Positions 1 to 6,844 of a stretch of DNA of 11,800 nucleotides are shown here, piece by piece. The notes beneath the pieces are model-generated. The model had not been told where the DNA came from. It did no database searches and saw only the letters and a program-made list of their open reading frames with translations. The translations under genes were made by a program, and so were the position numbers. Numbering within the stretch: the stretch's first letter is position 1; each line of letters opens with the position of its first letter. The DNA comes from Candidatus Avelusimicrobium fimicolum (GTDB lineage: Bacteria > Elusimicrobiota > Elusimicrobia > Elusimicrobiales > Elusimicrobiaceae): assembly GCA_900541355.1 (NCBI GenBank), contig UQJU01000044.1, positions 1 to 11,800 on the forward strand, given 5' to 3'.

Positions 1-1
1 T

Positions 2-3000
2 GTGGATAAAGAAACAAGCAAGCCTTTTTGCGTTATTGAGTATTATGGACTAGGCGGCAAACACGGAAAAGATGATGAAGAGGTCGCGGGTGTTTCTAAA
101 TATAAAGCCAAACGCGAGGAGTGCATTAAACGCTTGGAACGCGTAGATTTAGACTTGGCCCGTTTGGCGGATACGGTTGCGCTGATTGATGAACAAATTA
201 AAAAATTGGACAGCGAAGCCAAAAAGGCCCGCCTGTACCAAAAATATCGCGAGGAATTAAAGGAAAGCGAAATTGCAATTTCCGTCTGTTCTATTAAAGA
301 GTCCGATGGTTTAATTGCCAAGCACTCCGGCGAATTAGCCCCGGTGGTTAAAAAATTGGAAGATTTGGAAGCCCGTATTTCCGCACAGGAAGGGGCTGCC
401 GCTGCGCTTGATTTGAATCTCACGCACAAGCAAAAAGAAGCCGCCGAATTTAACGAAAAAATTTCTGCCAGCAAATACCAAGTCGGTTTGTTGGAAGGCG
501 CTATTAAAAATTGCGACAACCTGACTAACGAATTAACCGCACAAGTAGCCGCTTCGGGCGCGGAAGCCCAACGTGGGCAAAACCGCTTGCAGGAATTGGT
601 TCCTGCGCTTGCCCAACTCAAAGAGCAGTTGGCGGCTGTTTCGGCAGAATTAACTCCCTTGCAGACCCATTACAACGAACAAACGGCCCAGGCGCAAAAA
701 ATGGAAAATGATTTGCGTGCGGCGGAAGCGCAGTTGCAGCGTTCGTCCGGCGAATTGATGTCGCTCGTACAAAAACAAATGGAGGCCGAAAACCGGATTT
801 CTTTGGAAGAGTCCTCTATGCAGCGCGAAAATGAAGATTTAATTTCGGCCGAAAAAACGAGCCAAGCCCAACAGGCAGGCTTGGCGGGGATCCAAAAAAG
901 TTTGCAGGAAATTTCTGCCCGCGTTCAAACCAAACAAACAGAAGCCAACCAAGCGCGCGAAGCCATTGTAAGCGGAGAGGAAAACGTACGGAAATTACAG
1001 GGGCTACGCTCCTCTTTAAATGAAAAACTTTCTGTCGTAAAATCCGCGCGTGCCGCTCTTTCCGCCAAATTGGAGATGATTCAAACCCAGGGCAAAAATG
1101 ACCCGTACTGGGTGGGAGCCAAAGCGGTGGCCGAAAGTGGCCTTTCCGGAGTTAAGGGGACATTAAGAAAAGCCTTAAAATACCCCGCCGCGTTAGGTGT
1201 AGCGGTGGAGGAAGCCTTCGGCAAGTATTTAGATGCCGTTCTGTGCGAGAACGTGCAAACGGTGGAACAGTCTTTATCCCTTTTAAAACAGCACGGTAAG
1301 GCCCGCGCTAAATTTATTGTTTTAAACCAAGTGCCTGCCACCCCCGAAAAACCGGCCGAAAATGCACTTAAAAACCAATTAAAATACCAGCCGGAACTGG
1401 AAAATTTAATCAACTTTATTATCGGCGGTTATTCGTACGGGGACGGAACCGTAAAAGGCGGATTTTTTATCGGCGGCGGTGCGGAAGGAATTCGTGCGCC
1501 GGAAGCCTATTGGGGCGAAGAAGAAACCGTCCGTGGCGAAATGGCGGCCAAGGCGGCGGAGGAGGATTCCGTCTCCAAGGAAATTATTGCCAATTATGAA
1601 ATGCTGTCCAAGGCGGAAGAAAATTTAAAAAATTTGCGCATCAAATCGCAGGAAGCCGTTTTGGCTTTAAACTCCGTACAGAACGAGCGTGCCAACAAAG
1701 AGCGCGAACTGCGCGCTACGCAAGATGCGTTAAACCGCGCCGCCCAGCGCAAGCAGGAAATTACGTTGCGCGTGGACAACCGCAAGCGGAGCGTGGAAAC
1801 CCTTAAACAAAATCTGGCAGATTTAAAACGCCGCCACGCAGAAGCCGTTACCCGTGGAGAGGAATTAAAAAAATCTCAAATTACGCTGCGCGAAAATGCC
1901 GAAAAATTAAAGAGCGAAATTAACGCATTAAGCGCGAAACTCTACGAAGTAAAAATCAAAAAAAATAACGTGGAATTGGATTTAAAATCCACGGAATATG
2001 AATTTAACAGTTTGACCGCTAGTGAGGGTCAACGCAACCAAAAAATCGCGTCGGCCAATTTGCGCCTGAAAAGTTTAGCCGAAGAAAAACTTTCCACACA
2101 GGCCAAACTGTCCACCGAACGGGACACCTTGGCCAAGTTGGAAATTGACGAACATAAAATGCGCGCCGATTTGGAAACGCTTAAAAAAGATTACAGCGAT
2201 AAATTGGCCGCTTTAAATGCGTGCAAAAAAGAATCGTCCGACCTGACAATAAAAAGAAACGATTTGGAAAACGCCCTTTCCAATGCGCGCCGCCAGCGGA
2301 CCACGGTGGTAAATAATTTGTTTGAAAGTTGGAATATTACGCCCGAGGAAGCACAACTGAATTACGGCGATAAAACGGTGGATTACGAGCGCGTAAAAAT
2401 GATGAGAAAGCGCATTGAAAATATGGGCGCTGTCAATATGACCGCACCAGAAGAATATGATGCTCTTACGGAAAGAAATACTTTCCTGCGTACACAAATA
2501 GCGGACTTGGAAAGCGCAAAAAAAGATTTAAAGTCCGCCATTAATAAAATTAACCAAACCACGCGCGAAAACTTTAAATATACGTTTGAACAAGTGCGTA
2601 TGCACTTTAAAAATATTTACCAAACACTATTTCGTGGCGGTGAGTGCGATTTGGTCCTTACCCAGCCGGATAATCTGCTGGAAACCGGTATTGAAATTTA
2701 TGCCCAACCTCCGGGTAAAAAATTGCTCAATATAACCTCTATGTCCGGAGGGGAAAAAACCCTTACCGCTATGTCCTTGCTGTTTGCGTTCTTTACGCAC
2801 AATCCGTCTCCGTTCTGTATTATGGACGAAGCCGACGCCGCCTTGGACGAGGCCAATGTGGAGCGTTATGTAAACTTGATTAAAGAGTTTGCCAAAACCA
2901 CACAGTTTATCGTGGTAACGCACAACAAACGTACAATGGAATCGGCCCGTATGCTTTATGGTATCACGATGGAAGAAAGCGGGGTGTCAAAGGTAATGTC

Positions 3001-3073
3001 CGTCAATTTGGCTGAGCGCAACCCCGAAGTCGACCAAAAAAAGGAAGCCATTGAGGCCTTGGCGGAGGCATAA
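2..3073 (+). CDS. smc: Chromosome segregation ATPase SMC (5' end outside the window)
   Basis: SMC forms the bacterial condensin with ScpA and ScpB, folding and separating replicated chromosomes on the nucleoid using ATP. Visible parts in order, numbered from base 2: the conserved EEVAGVSKYK segment at about residues 26-35; a long first coiled-coil arm to about 365; a hinge at about 367-500 with LSGVKGTL and a glycine-rich GGFFIGGG; a second coiled-coil arm to about 870; then the C-terminal ATPase half with ABC signature SGGEK (915-919), Walker B CIMDEAD with D942 and E943, D-loop ALDE, and switch histidine H974 in VVTHNK. Family members are about 1150-1200 residues and have roughly 130-150 residues, including Walker A, before EEAAGVSKYK, so the gene almost certainly starts upstream and the GTG at base 2 is not a credible start. 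The 25 residues before EEVAGVSKYK are abnormal and the hinge is short; see the findings. It overlaps the next gene by one base (TAATG). Confidence 0.95.
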   Translation: MDKETSKPFCVIEYYGLGGKHGKDDEEVAGVSKYKAKREECIKRLERVDLDLARLADTVALIDEQIKKLDSEAKKARLYQKYREELKESEIAISVCSIKESDGLIAKHSGELAPVVKKLEDLEARISAQEGAAAALDLNLTHKQKEAAEFNEKISASKYQVGLLEGAIKNCDNLTNELTAQVAASGAEAQRGQNRLQELVPALAQLKEQLAAVSAELTPLQTHYNEQTAQAQKMENDLRAAEAQLQRSSGELMSLVQKQMEAENRISLEESSMQRENEDLISAEKTSQAQQAGLAGIQKSLQEISARVQTKQTEANQAREAIVSGEENVRKLQGLRSSLNEKLSVVKSARAALSAKLEMIQTQGKNDPYWVGAKAVAESGLSGVKGTLRKALKYPAALGVAVEEAFGKYLDAVLCENVQTVEQSLSLLKQHGKARAKFIVLNQVPATPEKPAENALKNQLKYQPELENLINFIIGGYSYGDGTVKGGFFIGGGAEGIRAPEAYWGEEETVRGEMAAKAAEEDSVSKEIIANYEMLSKAEENLKNLRIKSQEAVLALNSVQNERANKERELRATQDALNRAAQRKQEITLRVDNRKRSVETLKQNLADLKRRHAEAVTRGEELKKSQITLRENAEKLKSEINALSAKLYEVKIKKNNVELDLKSTEYEFNSLTASEGQRNQKIASANLRLKSLAEEKLSTQAKLSTERDTLAKLEIDEHKMRADLETLKKDYSDKLAALNACKKESSDLTIKRNDLENALSNARRQRTTVVNNLFESWNITPEEAQLNYGDKTVDYERVKMMRKRIENMGAVNMTAPEEYDALTERNTFLRTQIADLESAKKDLKSAINKINQTTRENFKYTFEQVRMHFKNIYQTLFRGGECDLVLTQPDNLLETGIEIYAQPPGKKLLNITSMSGGEKTLTAMSLLFAFFTHNPSPFCIMDEADAALDEANVERYVNLIKEFAKTTQFIVVTHNKRTMESARMLYGITMEESGVSKVMSVNLAERNPEVDQKKEAIEALAEA

Positions 3074-3810
3074 TGAAAATAGGGGTGTTTTCGGACGTAC
3101 ACAGTAATTTGGAAGCATTAAATGCCTGTCTGGCCCGCTATGAACAAGAGGGCGTAGATCATTTTATTTACTGCGGGGATATTATCGGTTACGGACCGGA
3201 CCCCGAGGAGTGCGTAAAGAAAATATCCTCTTTAAATTTACTTGCCTGCGTGTTGGGCAACCACGATGCTGTTTTTGTGCAGCCCGAATTAGAGATGTTG
3301 TTTAACTACGATGCCAAAATTGCGCTGGATGAAAATAAAAAACATTTAAGCGAAAAATCCATCCGCTATTTAACCGCGTTGCCTACCGTGGCCCGCGGGG
3401 AAGGTTTTACTGCTGTGCACGGTACGCCCAACGAACCGATAAAGGAATATTTTTCCAGTTGCGCGCAATTCCGCGCCTCCTATGACAAGTGGCAGGGAAA
3501 AATCTGCTTTGTGGGGCACTCCCACCTTCCCTTTTATATTCGCGGTACGCAAAACTCGTGTGTTATTTATTTATGTAAGCGCGAAGATGCCACGGTTCAT
3601 TTGTCTGACAAAATGCGCTATGTGTTAAATCCGGGTTCTGTGGGCAAACCGCGCGACTTAAATCCGCACGCTTCTTTCAGCATTTGGGATACCGAAAAAA
3701 ACACTTTCCGTTTTATCCGCCAGCCGTATGATTTTGCCCCTACGCAGAAAAAAATGCAGGAGCGGAAGTTTCCTGCATTTTTAATAAACAGTTTGGCGCA
3801 CGGCCTGTAA
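3073..3810 (+). CDS. Calcineurin-like metallophosphoesterase (YfcE/MJ0936 type)
   Basis: A 245-residue single-domain cytoplasmic phosphoesterase with the full set of dimetal-site motifs: D8-V-H10 in FSDVHSN, G-D36 in YCGDIIGYGPDP, GNH64D, VH116G, and GHSH (H149, H151), followed by the typical NPGSVGKPRD near residue 186. Family members hydrolyse phosphodiesters or phosphomonoesters with Mn or similar metals; related proteins act on cyclic nucleotides or dinucleoside polyphosphates. The substrate here cannot be read from sequence. The start is supported by GGAGG at 3064-3068, four bases before ATG, lying inside the end of smc. The one-base overlap with smc implies translational coupling and a shared transcript. 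Oddly, a terminator-like hairpin (3748-3782) lies within the last 21 codons. The stop codon directly abuts the stop of the convergent glycosyltransferase gene, with no intergenic base. Confidence 0.93.
   Translation: MKIGVFSDVHSNLEALNACLARYEQEGVDHFIYCGDIIGYGPDPEECVKKISSLNLLACVLGNHDAVFVQPELEMLFNYDAKIALDENKKHLSEKSIRYLTALPTVARGEGFTAVHGTPNEPIKEYFSSCAQFRASYDKWQGKICFVGHSHLPFYIRGTQNSCVIYLCKREDATVHLSDKMRYVLNPGSVGKPRDLNPHASFSIWDTEKNTFRFIRQPYDFAPTQKKMQERKFPAFLINSLAHGL
3748..3782 (-). terminator. Terminator-like hairpin inside the end of the phosphoesterase gene
   Basis: A perfect 12-bp inverted repeat has arms 3750-3761 (AAAAATGCAGGA) and 3771-3782 (TCCTGCATTTTT), with a 9-base loop. Read on the minus strand, the TGCAGGA/TCCTGCA core is followed by seven T residues (3754 down to 3748), which suits the glycosyltransferase gene ending at 3811. 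Read on the plus strand, the same core is followed by only five T residues and sits 26 bases before the phosphoesterase stop codon. The structure is seen in the sequence; its activity and preferred direction are inferred. Confidence 0.6.
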
Positions 3811-5160
3811 TTACCGCTTTATTTTTGTTTTGGCGTATTGGAACAGCGCATTTGCCGCCGCCCCGGCGGTAATGCACAGTGCAAATTCAAACGGCGCACG
3901 GAAGCGTGCATATGCCCCGAAAAACACCGAGCCGATCCCCCAAAAGTACAAGCAATATACGAGCAGGAAAAATGTTTCCGTGCGGCGCGTTTTCCACAGC
4001 AGCAAAAAACCGGCCGACCCGCATAATACCAGTAGAAAAACTTCTCCTGCCGTTAATAAAAACAGTAGTTTGTGGGGGATAGTTTTAAGCCAATTCCCGT
4101 GCAAGGCTGTTGTGTGATTGAGCATTTGCCCGTCTAATTCTTCTTCGGGAATTGCTCCGCCGGTCAGCAGGCGCGAACAGTGAATAAAATTAGCCCCAAA
4201 AAGTGTTTTGACAGCCCATAAAGGCGCGCGGGAAAGTTTATAGAAAAACGATTCTTGTATAAGCGGCTTTGCCATAGCCTTATATAACCGTACTTGTTCG
4301 GTTGGGGGGAGAGAATTAAAACCGGGCGGGAGTGCATTTTCCAGTAATTGGTGTGCTTGCGGAACAGACAAATTATATTTGTGAGCCAAATAATCTTCGT
4401 TCCACATATACAGATTATACGCGCCCACGGACGTAAAGCCGCCAAAGCCGGTTTGAGCAGAATTTCTCACTTGCCACGCGCCGACAAGTATTAATAAGGG
4501 GGCAAAGAAAAACGCGGCAATTTTCCACGCAGGAAAGCGTACCAATTTGGCGGCTGAAAAACATACCAAAATAATAGTGCTTGCAAACATAAAATAGTAT
4601 GCGGCCGGGCGCACATAAACGGCACTTGATAAAAAAAGTGCGGCTAAAAAAAGTTTATGCCTGGCGGGTTTCAGCAAAAAATTTACCGTAAAACAAACAA
4701 ACCAAGATAGCAAAAAGGCACATAAAATTTCCGTCAGCACCGCAAACGATAGGGAAAAATACAACACACTCGCCGCACAAAAAAGAACCGCCGCCCGGGC
4801 TGAGTGCTTGCCGTTTAATTTTTCTGCCGTCATATACACGGGGATAAGCAGGGCCAGCGACAAAAGGTTTTGCACTAACACTACGGCCCACGTCATATTG
4901 TGGAAAAGTGTTTGGACAACAGCCAAAAAGAAGGGGTATCCCGGTGTGCGCAACAGCATCGGCGCGGCGGTTACCGCTTCCCACATTTGTCCGTATTCCA
5001 GCCACGTTTGCGCCGGATATACATAAGTCAGCGAATCGGGAAAGGCGAAAATTTTCTCCCCCAGCGGGTGAAAATAAAATACCCCGGCCAATGCCGCCCC
5101 TTTTACAAGGGCCAGCGCAGTAAAAACATACCAAAAAACTTTATCTTTATAAAAACGCAT
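3811..5160 (-). CDS. Polytopic membrane glycosyltransferase, ArnT/PMT-like (GT39-type fold)
   Basis: A 449-residue protein with about ten or more hydrophobic segments across its length. Landmarks match the PMT_2/ArnT superfamily: an acidic residue in the first periplasmic loop (D42 in FPDSLTY, aligned with the catalytic Asp of the family), the loop motif RTPGYPFFLA at 71-80, TE at 143-144, YVRPAA at 182-187, and a late RFRAPF at 419-424. Such enzymes move a sugar from a polyprenyl-phosphate donor to a lipid, glycan or protein on the outer face of the inner membrane; donor and acceptor are unknown here. The open frame extends to 5250, but I chose ATG at 5160. The 30 extra residues are charged and atypical, no ribosome binding site precedes them, and a TTGCGG-17-TACAAT promoter lies just before 5160. 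That placement would make the mRNA leaderless. The stop abuts the convergent phosphoesterase gene. Confidence 0.85.
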   Translation of the reverse strand: MRFYKDKVFWYVFTALALVKGAALAGVFYFHPLGEKIFAFPDSLTYVYPAQTWLEYGQMWEAVTAAPMLLRTPGYPFFLAVVQTLFHNMTWAVVLVQNLLSLALLIPVYMTAEKLNGKHSARAAVLFCAASVLYFSLSFAVLTEILCAFLLSWFVCFTVNFLLKPARHKLFLAALFLSSAVYVRPAAYYFMFASTIILVCFSAAKLVRFPAWKIAAFFFAPLLILVGAWQVRNSAQTGFGGFTSVGAYNLYMWNEDYLAHKYNLSVPQAHQLLENALPPGFNSLPPTEQVRLYKAMAKPLIQESFFYKLSRAPLWAVKTLFGANFIHCSRLLTGGAIPEEELDGQMLNHTTALHGNWLKTIPHKLLFLLTAGEVFLLVLCGSAGFLLLWKTRRTETFFLLVYCLYFWGIGSVFFGAYARFRAPFEFALCITAGAAANALFQYAKTKIKR

Positions 5161-5166
5161 ATGCTT

Positions 5167-5195
5167 ATTGTATGAAAAAGAAACCTCTCCCGCAA
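5167..5195 (-). promoter_or_regulatory. Putative promoter of the glycosyltransferase gene
   Basis: On the minus strand, TTGCGG (5195-5190) and TACAAT (5172-5167) are separated by exactly 17 bases. The end of the -10 box lies six bases before the ATG at 5160, so the predicted transcription start falls at or next to the A of the start codon. No Shine-Dalgarno sequence lies at normal spacing before this ATG: the GGGAGAGG run is about 27 bases upstream and overlaps the promoter. This supports both the shorter start and a leaderless message. Confidence 0.5.
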
Positions 5196-5285
5196 AACTG
5201 CGCTTTCTTAAAATGGTAAAATATAAATAACGATACAGCGCGTCCCGCAATCTATGGCCCGCTCCGCGCTGTGTGGGAGGCTATT

Positions 5286-5612
5286 ATGAGTATTTTTGAA
5301 GCGTTAATGATGTTAGGTTTCGGTCTTGCGTGGCCGTTTAATATTTCGCGCTCCTTGCGCACGAAAACAGCCGCCGGCAAAAGTTTCCTGTTTATGGGAA
5401 CGATTGAATTTGCCTATGTGTGCGGGATGATTCATAAAATTTTGCACAATTTTGACTGGGTCTTTTGGCTCTATGTGCTTAACTTTGTAATGGTACTGGT
5501 GGACTTTTGCTTAATGGTGCGTTACACCAAATTGGACGTTTTCCGCAAGCGCCACGCGGATTTGAAGGCCAAACGCCACCGCGAACGGCTGCAAAAAGCC
5601 AAACAAAATTAA
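5286..5612 (+). CDS. Small PQ-loop-like (SemiSWEET-related) membrane protein
   Basis: A 108-residue protein with three predicted membrane helices and a very basic C-terminal tail (about residues 82-108). The first helix carries GFGLAWPFNISRSLRTKTAAGKS in outline: an AWP motif with P17, then S/R/K-rich residues and GKS. This is the layout of single PQ-loop units, which in SemiSWEETs pair as dimers to make a small-solute or sugar transporter. It resembles a widespread uncharacterised bacterial PQ-loop family; transport activity and substrate are inferred only from fold. The start is decided by GGGAGG at 5275-5280, five bases before ATG 5286; an in-frame GTG at 5271 overlaps this site and is unlikely. 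It has a strong terminator immediately after it and appears to be a single-gene unit. Confidence 0.75.
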   Translation: MSIFEALMMLGFGLAWPFNISRSLRTKTAAGKSFLFMGTIEFAYVCGMIHKILHNFDWVFWLYVLNFVMVLVDFCLMVRYTKLDVFRKRHADLKAKRHRERLQKAKQN

Positions 5613-5616
5613 TTTT

Positions 5617-5644
5617 ACTCCCCGCTTTTTGCGGGGAGTTTTTT
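5617..5644 (+). terminator. Intrinsic terminator after the PQ-loop-like gene
   Basis: A perfect 9-bp GC-rich stem, ACTCCCCGC (5617-5625) and GCGGGGAGT (5631-5639), has a TTTTT loop and is followed by a run of T to 5644. It starts five bases after the stop codon. It is a classic Rho-independent terminator and separates this gene from the threonine aldolase unit. Confidence 0.93.
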
Positions 5645-5754
5645 ATTTGTGCAAAAGGCGGCGCCTCGGTGCGTTTCTTTCCGGCGGCGGGATGGTTCTA
5701 TAAACCCCGTTTTTCTAAACGTTTTTTCTGCGGGCGAAAACTCACCTAAAAAGA

Positions 5755-5760
5755 TATAAT
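5755..5760 (+). promoter_or_regulatory. -10 box upstream of the threonine aldolase gene
   Basis: A perfect TATAAT lies at 5755-5760 in the terminator-to-gene spacer, giving a leader of roughly 33 bases before ATG 5800. I see no recognisable -35 hexamer at 16-18 bases, so this would be a weak or activator-dependent promoter. The remaining spacer (5645-5754) shows no other structure that I can support. Confidence 0.5.
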
Positions 5761-5799
5761 AAAAGAAATTCAACCTTCTCCGTAGTAAAGCGAGGTTTT

Positions 5800-6843
5800 A
5801 TGATTAGATTTAACTGCGATTACAGTGAAGGCGCCCACCCGCGTATTTTGGAAAAGTTGGCGCAAACCAATTTAGAGCAAGCGCCCGGCTATGGGCAAGA
5901 TACTTATTGCCGCCAAGCGGCTGATTTAATTAAATCTCTGTGTCAAACGCCCCAGGCCGAGGTGCATTTTTTAGCAGGAGGAACGCAAACTAACCTGACG
6001 GTTATTGCGGCTTGCCTGCGTCCGTACCAAACGGTTATTTCCGCTGATTCCGGGCATATTAACGTGCACGAAACGGGCGCGATTGAAGCCACGGGCCACC
6101 GTATTTTGACGGTGCCGGAGCAGAACGGAAAATTAACGGCGGAGCAAATTGCCCGCTGTTGCAAGGAACATTGGTTGGACGATAATCCGGAATTTGCTCC
6201 GCAGCCCAAACTCGTCTATATTTCCTTTCCTACGGAATACGGTACGCTGTATTCCAAAGAGGAACTTTCTTCTATCCGCCGCGTGTGCGACGAGAGCAAT
6301 CTCTTTTTGTTTGCGGACGGCGCGCGTTTGGGCTATGGTTTGGAAGCCCCCGGAAACGACGTTACGCTTGCGGACTTAGCCGCTTGCTGTGATGTGTTTT
6401 ATATCGGCGGTACGAAAATCGGCGCGTTATTAGGGGAAGCGGTGGTAATTGTAAACCCCAAACTCCAAAAGGATTTCCGCTATTTTATGAAGCAAAAAGG
6501 CGCGATGCTTGCCAAAGGGCGTATTTTGGGCATTCAATTTTTAGCCTTATTTGAGGACGGCCTGTATTTTAAACTTTCCAAACACGCTGACGAAATGGCG
6601 CAGATTATCCGCCAAGCGTGTGCGGAATGCGGATTTGAGTTTTTGTACGACTCTCCCACTAACCAACAATTTCCTATTATGCCAGATGACCTTATCAAGC
6701 AGTTAGAGGAGTTGTATGCGTTTTCGCACACCAAGCGTTTAGACCACCGCCGCAGTGCGATACGCATTTGCACCAGTTGGGCTACCCGCCGGGAGGATGT
6801 GGAGCAACTGGTAGCCGATATCCACAAATATGCAGGGAAATAA
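5800..6843 (+). CDS. ltaE: Low-specificity L-threonine aldolase (PLP enzyme)
   Basis: A 347-residue fold-type I PLP enzyme of the threonine aldolase / beta-eliminating lyase family, the usual length for it. It would split L-threonine and L-allo-threonine into glycine and acetaldehyde in the cytoplasm, supplying glycine. Motifs: GGTQTN at 60-65 (phosphate-binding region), HINVHETGA at 86-94 with H90 as the residue that stacks on PLP, FADGARLGYG at 171-180 with D173 contacting the pyridine nitrogen, and YIGGTKIGAL with K206 as the Schiff-base lysine. The start ATG is preceded by GAGG at 5792-5795. The next gene begins two codons' distance after this one's terminal codons and has its ribosome binding site inside them, so they form a two-gene operon. 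Exact stereospecificity cannot be read from sequence. The gene symbol is by family resemblance. Confidence 0.9.
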   Translation: MIRFNCDYSEGAHPRILEKLAQTNLEQAPGYGQDTYCRQAADLIKSLCQTPQAEVHFLAGGTQTNLTVIAACLRPYQTVISADSGHINVHETGAIEATGHRILTVPEQNGKLTAEQIARCCKEHWLDDNPEFAPQPKLVYISFPTEYGTLYSKEELSSIRRVCDESNLFLFADGARLGYGLEAPGNDVTLADLAACCDVFYIGGTKIGALLGEAVVIVNPKLQKDFRYFMKQKGAMLAKGRILGIQFLALFEDGLYFKLSKHADEMAQIIRQACAECGFEFLYDSPTNQQFPIMPDDLIKQLEELYAFSHTKRLDHRRSAIRICTSWATRREDVEQLVADIHKYAGK

Positions 6844-6844
6844 T

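Noticed and set aside
2..4. GTG at base 2 as the true start of smc
   Set aside because: It lies at the window edge, and the ATPase head with Walker A that every SMC needs is missing, so the real start must be upstream.
43..621. Minus-strand open frame of 192 codons opposite smc
   Set aside because: Its Ser/Ala/Arg-rich composition is what the complement of coiled-coil codons gives; it matches no family and has no ribosome binding site that I can see.
3830..4117. Plus-strand open frames opposite the glycosyltransferase gene
   Set aside because: Several overlapping frames exist there, all low-complexity and without motifs; the minus-strand frame has clear membrane segments and family landmarks.
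5161..5250. N-terminal extension of the glycosyltransferase to ATG 5250
   Set aside because: The extra 30 residues are charged and unlike a family N terminus, no ribosome binding site precedes them, and a promoter-like TTGCGG-17-TACAAT lies inside this stretch.
6830..6844. Earlier ATG for endonuclease IV at 6830
   Set aside because: It would overlap the aldolase gene and add five non-conserved residues, while ATG 6845 has a well-spaced AGGGA site and gives the standard family N terminus.
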